From positions 1 to 11,678 of the forward strand of contig CAKPSO010000033.1 in assembly GCA_934183185.1 (NCBI GenBank): 11,678 nt of DNA, in the 5' to 3' direction. Every line of letters starts with the position of its first letter. The stretch's first letter is position 1. The stretch is from an uncultured Bacilli bacterium. Its GTDB lineage: Bacteria > Bacillota_I > Bacilli_A > RF39 > UBA660. Position numbers and translations under genes: made by a program. Of this stretch, positions 7,705-11,678 are shown in pieces. Under the pieces are notes generated by a model. It made no database searches, was not told the origin of the DNA, and saw nothing but the letters and a program-made list of their open reading frames with translations.

Positions 7705-8394
7705 CTAACCTTCCATAATTTGAAAATGATTACCAGAATCTAAATACAAGATACCCTTTTTACCTTTAAGTTTTCCAAGTACATCTTCATAATAATTAAT
7801 TTGTTTAAACTTAGTTAATGTTAAATAAACATAGTTACCATCATTCATATATAATAAAAATCTATCTTTATCTTGTTCATTAGGTAAATAAGTAATTTCT
7901 GATATTTGTATCTTTATATTTTCTGTTACTTGATTCATACCTTTCATAAAACTTTTATATTTAGTATCAGGAACATAATTTAATAGTTTTGGTACACTAT
8001 AAGAGTACTTATCATCCACTACTTCACTACCGTTATCTAATATTACTTTAGTATCATCATCATACTTTCTAAATAAAATATTATTTTCTTCTACAGTAAT
8101 TTCAACTATCCCAAAAAATTTCTTAGTAATCTTAGCATGTTTAATAAGTTTATTCTTTTCTATACTTTTTTTAATAGTAGCAGAAGTTGTCTTAATAAAG
8201 CTTGGATAATTCTCTAATTTAGCTAATTCAATTATCTCTTGATCAGTTAAATAAGTGTTACCAGTAATATAAATATTTTTTACTGGTAGAGAACTAATTA
8301 AATTATAAATAAAAAATATAGCTACTATTAATAATAAAAATATAAGTACTGGTATAATCTTTAAGTGCGTCTTTTTCTTCAATTTTTTCTCCAT
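7705..8394 (-). CDS. divIB: cell division protein DivIB/FtsQ
   Basis: Bitopic divisome protein that joins FtsL/DivIC and helps activate septal wall synthesis. The layout is classical: a short, very basic cytoplasmic tail (MEKKLKKKTH), one transmembrane helix (about 12-32), a POTRA/FtsQ domain (about 36-104, starting VKNIYITGNTYLTDQEI and including the FFGIVEITVEE strand), then a beta domain to residue 229. Sequence beyond the POTRA region is weakly conserved in the family. A TTG at 8409 would add five residues, but it overlaps GGGAG (8407-8403), which is well placed for the ATG at 8394, so I chose the latter. MurB ends five bases upstream. In many relatives ftsA and ftsZ follow this gene; here DUF6020 does instead. 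Confidence 0.88.
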   Translation of the reverse strand: MEKKLKKKTHLKIIPVLIFLLLIVAIFFIYNLISSLPVKNIYITGNTYLTDQEIIELAKLENYPSFIKTTSATIKKSIEKNKLIKHAKITKKFFGIVEITVEENNILFRKYDDDTKVILDNGSEVVDDKYSYSVPKLLNYVPDTKYKSFMKGMNQVTENIKIQISEITYLPNEQDKDRFLLYMNDGNYVYLTLTKFKQINYYEDVLGKLKGKKGILYLDSGNHFQIMEG

Positions 8395-8399
8395 ATATT

Positions 8400-9305
8400 T
8401 TACTCCCAATTTTTAAGTTCTTGTTCCACCTTTAAATCCACATTATATTTATCTTTTACTTCTTCTTTAATAAAATCTATCAGGTCTTTTATGTCTTGAG
8501 CTTTAGCATGATCATAATTAATAATAAAATTAGCATGTTTATCACTAATCTTAGCCCCACCCTTAGATAAGCCTTTATAGCCCAAGTCTTCTATTAATTT
8601 TCCAGCAAACATTCCCTCAGGATTTCTAAAAACACTACCAGCTGATGGAAATTCTAATGGTTGGGTTTCTAATCTACGGTTTCTTCTTTCTCGTACTACT
8701 TCTTCTATTAATTCTCTATTACCATATTTAAGATTAATTGTTGCTTCTAGACAAATATAGCCTGGATTCTGTTTTAAAAATGATGTACGATAATGAAAAC
8801 CTAGTTCTCTATTAACCATAGTTATAACCCTATAATCAGGAGTTAAAACTTTTACTTTACTAGTAACATATCCCATATCACTTTTATAAGCACCAGCATT
8901 CATATAAATTGCTCCACCAATACTACCAGGTATTCCAGTAGCAAATTCTAAACCAGTTAAGCCACGTTTAACACTCATTAATGCCACCTTCATTAGTGAA
9001 GCTCCTGCCCCAGCTGTTATCTTATTATGTTCAATCTTTATATCATTAAATTCATCTAATTTAATAATTACTCCATCATATACTTTATCACTAAATAAAA
9101 CATTAGAACCAAATCCTAAAACCATATATGAAACTTTATATGATTTTAACATTTTTATTAAATAAGTCAATTTTTCAACATTAGTAGGATATACCATAAC
9201 TTTAGCTATACCACCAACTTTATAAGTAGTATAATTGGCTAAAGACACCTCAGTTAAAATTCTACCTATGTTGGCACGCTTTAATTCTTTTAATAAATCA
9301 TCCAT
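8400..9305 (-). CDS. murB: UDP-N-acetylenolpyruvoylglucosamine reductase
   Basis: Cytoplasmic flavoenzyme that reduces UDP-GlcNAc-enolpyruvate to UDP-MurNAc with NADPH, the second committed step of peptidoglycan synthesis. FAD-binding motifs are YTTYKVGG (26-33), GFGSNVL (65-71) and GIPGSIGG (124-131), the last followed by MNAGAY. YRTS (173-176) and SAGSVFRNP (from 221) follow, with Ser224 as probable proton donor. A C-terminal Glu (about 296) completes the site. It is the short type II form usual in Gram-positives. Starting at M1 (9317) gives 305 aa; the ATG at 9305 gives 301 aa, has GGTGA five bases upstream and fits the usual MDxLLKEL beginning, so I prefer it. With 9317 the gene would overlap the murG end by 11 bases; with 9305 it starts one base after the murG stop. 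Confidence 0.94.
   Translation of the reverse strand: MDDLLKELKRANIGRILTEVSLANYTTYKVGGIAKVMVYPTNVEKLTYLIKMLKSYKVSYMVLGFGSNVLFSDKVYDGVIIKLDEFNDIKIEHNKITAGAGASLMKVALMSVKRGLTGLEFATGIPGSIGGAIYMNAGAYKSDMGYVTSKVKVLTPDYRVITMVNRELGFHYRTSFLKQNPGYICLEATINLKYGNRELIEEVVRERRNRRLETQPLEFPSAGSVFRNPEGMFAGKLIEDLGYKGLSKGGAKISDKHANFIINYDHAKAQDIKDLIDFIKEEVKDKYNVDLKVEQELKNWE
8403..8407 (-). promoter_or_regulatory. ribosome binding site fixing the divIB start at 8394
   Basis: GGGAG lies eight bases before the ATG at 8394 and is encoded in the last sense codons of murB (TGG GAG). It overlaps the alternative TTG start at 8409, which therefore cannot use it. Confidence 0.6.
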
Positions 9306-9306
9306 C

Positions 9307-10386
9307 TTACTCACCATCTATTAACTTTCTAAGAGTATCATATATTCTAGTAGCACTATCAACAACCCCTAATTTTTTAGCATTTTCTTTCATCTTCAAA
9401 TATTTATCATGATCATTAAGTATTAACTCTATATCATTAATTAATCTATCTCTAGTAAAATCTTTCTCCTCAATAATTAATGAAGCTCCTTCTTTTTCTA
9501 AAGCCATAGCATTCTTTAACTGATGATTATGAGTAACATATGGACTAGGTATTAAAATACTAGGTATTCCTAAAGCCGTAATCTCAGCAATAGTTGATGC
9601 TCCAGCACGAGATACTATTAAATCAGTTTTCTTCAAAACACTAGGCATATTATCTAAATAAGGTACTATTTTAACGTTAGAAATTTTAGTATTTTTATAA
9701 CTATCATAATAATTCTTACCAGTAATAAAAAGTACTTCATATTCTTTATTTTTAAAAGAGATAAGAATATCTTTCATTTTTCCACTCATAGTAGTTGAAC
9801 CTAAGCTTCCCATAACTATCATGACTAATTTTTTAGACGGAGTTAACCCTAATTCAGTTTTATTAATAACAGAGCTATTAATAACTTCTTCACTTCTAGG
9901 GTTACCTGATATAAATGCTTTATCTTTAGGAAAGTATTTAATTGATTCTGGAATACTAACCCCTATTTTATCAGCATAATGAGATAAAAATTTATTAGAT
10001 ACTCCTGGAATAGAATTTTGTTCATGTATAAATGTTTTATATCCAAGTTTTTTAGCAGTATAAATAACGGGTGCTGTAACATATCCCCCAACGCCTAACA
10101 CAACATCTGGATTAAATTTTTTGATTTCTTTTTTAAGTATAGTTAAAGCTTTTTTATAATTTTTATATACTTTTACATTTTTAAATATATTTTTACGATT
10201 AATACCTGATATTTCTATTCCAAGATATGGAATATTCATACTAGGAATAATATTATGTTCCATACGATCTGTAGTTCCAATATACAAAAATGTACTATCA
10301 GGTTCCATTTGTTTAATTTTATTTATAATAGCTAAAGCTGGATAAATATGGCCACCAGTCCCACCAGCACTTACGATTACTCTCAT
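9307..10386 (-). CDS. murG: UDP-N-acetylglucosamine-undecaprenyl-pyrophosphoryl-MurNAc-pentapeptide transferase
   Basis: Peripheral inner-face GT-B glycosyltransferase that adds GlcNAc to lipid I to form lipid II. Diagnostic motifs are GGTGGH with His13 in the first glycine loop, HEQN (120-123), GNPR (160-163), MGSLGS (191-196), SRAGAST-IAE with Glu267 for the UDP ribose/uracil site, and the HNHQLKNA segment (285-292) near the sugar site. At 359 aa it has the normal length. It is the first gene of the minus-strand run and should be transcribed from the extended -10 promoter at 10411-10419. Its ATG follows GGTG at somewhat long spacing, so expression may be moderate. murB follows immediately. 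Confidence 0.97.
   Translation of the reverse strand: MRVIVSAGGTGGHIYPALAIINKIKQMEPDSTFLYIGTTDRMEHNIIPSMNIPYLGIEISGINRKNIFKNVKVYKNYKKALTILKKEIKKFNPDVVLGVGGYVTAPVIYTAKKLGYKTFIHEQNSIPGVSNKFLSHYADKIGVSIPESIKYFPKDKAFISGNPRSEEVINSSVINKTELGLTPSKKLVMIVMGSLGSTTMSGKMKDILISFKNKEYEVLFITGKNYYDSYKNTKISNVKIVPYLDNMPSVLKKTDLIVSRAGASTIAEITALGIPSILIPSPYVTHNHQLKNAMALEKEGASLIIEEKDFTRDRLINDIELILNDHDKYLKMKENAKKLGVVDSATRIYDTLRKLIDGE
9311..9315 (-). promoter_or_regulatory. probable ribosome binding site for murB at 9305
   Basis: GGTGA is five bases before the ATG at 9305 and lies within the last codons of murG. The earlier ATG at 9317 has only AGAAAG upstream at a spacing that aligns less well with the anti-Shine-Dalgarno sequence. 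Confidence 0.45.
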
Positions 10387-10410
10387 ATTATCAACACCAA
10401 TCTACATATG

Positions 10411-10419
10411 ATTATACCA
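10411..10419 (-). promoter_or_regulatory. extended -10 promoter for murG and the genes after it
   Basis: On the minus strand, TGG plus TATAAT (10419-10411) forms an extended -10 element. No good -35 box is found 16-18 bases upstream, which extended -10 promoters can do without. Transcription should begin near 10404, about 18 bases before the murG ATG. It is the only clear promoter-like site between the divergent genes that faces murG. Confidence 0.6.
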
Positions 10420-10464
10420 TAATTATATGAATTATAATATTATTTTAGTATGTATAATTAATAA

Positions 10465-10492
10465 TTGACATTTTATTAAAAAATAGTTGACA
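10465..10492 (+). repeat. tandem TTGACA hexamers, 22 bases apart
   Basis: Two perfect TTGACA copies occur at 10465-10470 and 10487-10492, about two helical turns apart. The second is the -35 box of the plus-strand promoter. The first has no matching -10 at 16-18 bases, where the second TTGACA sits instead. Confidence 0.55.
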
Positions 10493-10515
10493 GAAAGAAA
10501 ATATAGTGATATTAT
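10487..10515 (+). promoter_or_regulatory. strong sigma-A-type promoter for the plus-strand gene
   Basis: A perfect TTGACA (10487-10492), a 17-base spacer and TATTAT (10510-10515) are preceded by TG at 10507-10508, so it also has the extended -10 feature. Transcription should begin near 10522, leaving a leader of nearly 90 bases before the ATG at 10610. Because the -35, spacer and -10 fill 10487-10515, the open frame starting at the TTG of the -35 box is not the true beginning of the gene. Confidence 0.82.
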
Positions 10516-10524
10516 GTATAAGTC

Positions 10525-10536
10525 GCTAGCAATAGC
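10525..10536 (+). other. small leader hairpin with GCAA tetraloop
   Basis: GCTA (10525-10528), GCAA and TAGC (10533-10536) could form a 4-bp hairpin with a GNRA-type loop a few bases from the predicted 5' end of the plus-strand transcript. It might stabilise the end of the RNA or be part of a larger leader structure. The stem is short, so the call is tentative. Confidence 0.35.
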
Positions 10537-10555
10537 ATATGATGTAGTAAAGTGT

Positions 10556-10588
10556 AGTATCTTATTTAAAGATACTTTTTTTATTTTT
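10556..10588 (+). terminator. intrinsic terminator-like hairpin inside the 5' leader
   Basis: AGTATCTT (10556-10563), an ATTTA loop and AAGATACT (10569-10576) form a perfect 8-bp stem. It is followed by seven T, an A and five more T (10576-10588). The order promoter, hairpin, ribosome binding site, ATG places it where an attenuator would be. The stem has only two G-C pairs, so it may be a leaky terminator. Termination here would give an RNA of about 60-65 bases. I could not identify a competing antiterminator pairing or a known riboswitch consensus. Confidence 0.6.
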
Positions 10589-10593
10589 GTTAT

Positions 10594-10600
10594 GGAGGAG
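10594..10600 (+). promoter_or_regulatory. ribosome binding site fixing the start at 10610
   Basis: GGAGGAG stands nine bases before the ATG at 10610 and is a near-perfect anti-Shine-Dalgarno match. It lies inside the upstream extension of the open frame (after the ATG at 10592), showing that 10610 rather than 10592 or 10487 is the start. Confidence 0.8.
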
Positions 10601-10609
10601 AAGAAAAAA

Positions 10610-11431
10610 ATGGAAACACAGTCGATGATGAAAAATTTAAAAAATGATTTTGGAAAGGGACAAACTTTATATGTAGGATTAAATAGTGGTAATTATTCTG
10701 ATACTATCAATGGTTTTTTAGCTATTGATCAACTAACCAGAGCTATTAATTTAGGTTTATTTGAAACTTTGAAATATAGAGAGTCATTAAATATAGTACC
10801 TGGTACATCTGAATATGTACAAATAAGTCCGTACCTAAATGATTTTGGAAAGGATCAACCAATACTAAGAATAGTACTAGATTCTAATTTTTCAGTAGTT
10901 AAATATGAATATGTACAAGAAAATGGTGAACTTATTGAAGATGTATTAGCAAATAAGGTTAACGAAAAAATTAGTGGTATTTATCCAGGAACATTACAGG
11001 GGCAACAGAAAGAAATTAAGAATATGGATGAAGCCAATGTATATTTATTGGTAAGACAAGTAATAGACAGATTAGACAATTTATCTGAATTTTATAATGA
11101 ACATTATATAGAATTAGCTAATCAAGAATTAGATAGATTACAGAGTGAGAAAATAGAATGGGAATATGCTTTTGACTTTTGTCTTGCTAATCTAGCCCGT
11201 TTTGGAGTAGAACAGCATTTTAGTATTGATACTAAAAGAATGGAAGAAACTGATACGTTCAAGGCATGGTATCAATGGTGGAGTGAATATTTTGAAGAAA
11301 TTCAAAATGATAAGGATTTATTTAAGTCATTCTGTGATCAAAGAAAAAACTGTTTAGATTTAAAAATGTTTAGACCAAATGGTTCATTTAATGATTTATT
11401 ATGTAAAAAGAAAGTAAAAGAAAAAATATAG
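10610..11431 (+). CDS. hypothetical protein of unrecognised family
   Basis: A 273-residue protein that I do not recognise. It has no signal peptide or membrane span, so it should be cytoplasmic. The first part (about 1-110) looks mixed alpha/beta with short hydrophobic strands. The second (about 125-240) looks mostly helical, acidic and rich in aromatic residues (for example FKAWYQWWSEYFEE). The end is basic (LLCKKKVKEKI). NDFGK occurs twice, at residues 12 and 77, each followed by Q two residues on, a hydrophobic strand, and an N-(Y/F)-S triplet at the same offset, suggesting a duplicated unit. The start at 10610 is set by GGAGGAG; a longer frame back to 10487 would run through the promoter and leader hairpin. 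It is divergent from murG with its own strong promoter, and its stop is part of a bidirectional terminator. No catalytic motif is apparent. Confidence 0.8.
   Translation: METQSMMKNLKNDFGKGQTLYVGLNSGNYSDTINGFLAIDQLTRAINLGLFETLKYRESLNIVPGTSEYVQISPYLNDFGKDQPILRIVLDSNFSVVKYEYVQENGELIEDVLANKVNEKISGIYPGTLQGQQKEIKNMDEANVYLLVRQVIDRLDNLSEFYNEHYIELANQELDRLQSEKIEWEYAFDFCLANLARFGVEQHFSIDTKRMEETDTFKAWYQWWSEYFEEIQNDKDLFKSFCDQRKNCLDLKMFRPNGSFNDLLCKKKVKEKI
10642..10853 (+). repeat. 17-base direct repeat inside the unknown gene
   Basis: The same 17 bases (AAATGATTTTGGAAAGG) occur at 10642-10658 and 10837-10853, exactly 195 bases (65 codons) apart and in the same reading frame, encoding the two NDFGK motifs. 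The protein similarity continues weakly for about 15 residues, so this may be an old internal duplication or a coincidence of codon use. Confidence 0.6.
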
Positions 11432-11457
11432 GTAGTACATTCAACCTATATTTTTTT
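11421..11457. terminator. bidirectional terminator between convergent genes
   Basis: AAAAAATATAGGT (11421-11433) pairs with ACCTATATTTTTT (11444-11456) around a 10-base loop. Read on plus it ends in a T run, and on minus the A6 becomes a T run. It serves both the plus-strand unknown gene, whose TAG stop (11429-11431) lies within the stem, and the minus-strand Rpn-like gene ending at 11481. Confidence 0.85.
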
Positions 11458-11480
11458 ATAGTTACTATTCAATTATTCAA

Positions 11481-11678
11481 TTAGCAAGTAGAAAGTGCTT
11501 TGATTTCTTCTACTGTTAACCCCGTAGCTTCAGAAATAACTTCTACCGATATATTTTGATTTAGTAATTTTTTAGCTATTTCTAGCTCTTTTTGTTTAGA
11601 ACCTTGTTTAACTCCCTGTTCTAAACCAGTATCATAGCTAGCTTCTAAGTCTTGTTTATGTGATTCTTCATAATCATA
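11481..11678 (-). CDS. partial Rpn/PD-(D/E)XK nuclease family transposase-like protein, C-terminal end
   Basis: The minus strand holds 65 codons, open to the window edge and ending in TAA at 11483-11481. The peptide contains GLEQGVKQGSKQKELEIAKKL, then LNQNISVEVISEATGLTVEEIKAL. This is the typical C-terminal part of the Rpn (recombination-promoting nuclease, transposase_31 / PD-(D/E)XK) family: an acidic and basic helix with a G-x-x-x-G-x-x-x-G spacing, followed by a small 'IA..TGL..EEI..L' helical tail. The nuclease domain must lie beyond position 11678 and cannot be checked. The family is usually multi-copy and mobile in low-GC genomes. The reading is firm for the tail only; whether the gene is intact is unknown. 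Confidence 0.8.
   Translation of the reverse strand, partial: YDYEESHKQDLEASYDTGLEQGVKQGSKQKELEIAKKLLNQNISVEVISEATGLTVEEIKALSTC

Noticed and set aside
10456..10466. AATTA-A-TAATT inverted repeat between murG and the unknown gene
   Set aside because: It is A/T only and 11 bases long; such palindromes are common by chance at this base composition.
10487..10609. N-terminal extension of the unknown protein from the TTG at 10487 or the ATG at 10592
   Set aside because: The extension is made of the -35 box, spacer, -10 box and leader hairpin. GGAGGAG at 10594-10600 points to the ATG at 10610.
1..11678. CRISPR array, tRNA or rRNA genes, complete insertion sequence
   Set aside because: No regularly spaced repeats, no cloverleaf-like segments and no transposase other than the partial Rpn-like tail were found by reading both strands; small structured RNAs could still be missed.

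Overview
The window comes from a very AT-rich (roughly 27-30% G+C by eye), compactly packed genome. Gene families, strong AGGAGG-type ribosome binding sites and sigma-A-type promoters point to a low-GC Gram-positive (Bacillota). A host-associated Bacilli or clostridia-like lineage is my guess; no marker gene here settles it. TGA is used as a normal stop (psd and pssA), so this is not a mycoplasma-type genetic code.

Layout. Ten genes lie head to tail on the minus strand (10386 down to 248), with overlaps or gaps of no more than about 12 bases except one 55-base gap. Reading in the direction of transcription: murG, murB, divIB (ftsQ), a large multi-pass DUF6020-type membrane protein, pssA, psd; then a near-consensus promoter overlapping the psd stop codon; then a CBS/DRTGG family II pyrophosphatase, a DUF368 (PopT-type) undecaprenyl-phosphate translocase, uppP, and a ZIP metal transporter. 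Left of this (105-209) is a short, relatively GC-rich tail of a broken gene. Right of it, a 223-base divergent intergenic region carries an extended -10 promoter for murG and a strong promoter for a plus-strand gene of unknown function (10610-11431). That gene has a terminator-like hairpin in its 5' leader. A bidirectional terminator separates it from the C-terminal end of an Rpn/PD-(D/E)XK transposase-like gene that runs off the window.

How the genes work together. This is an envelope-building cluster. MurB makes UDP-MurNAc, MurG makes lipid II on undecaprenyl phosphate, and DivIB belongs to the divisome. UppP and the DUF368 protein regenerate and return the lipid carrier, while PssA and Psd make phosphatidylethanolamine. 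The pyrophosphatase removes PPi released by biosynthetic reactions. DUF6020 is the least understood member and, by context, a candidate membrane enzyme using lipid-linked substrates.

No tRNA, rRNA, CRISPR array or complete insertion sequence was recognised. The least explained parts are the plus-strand gene with its leader hairpin, DUF6020, and the gene remnant at the left edge.
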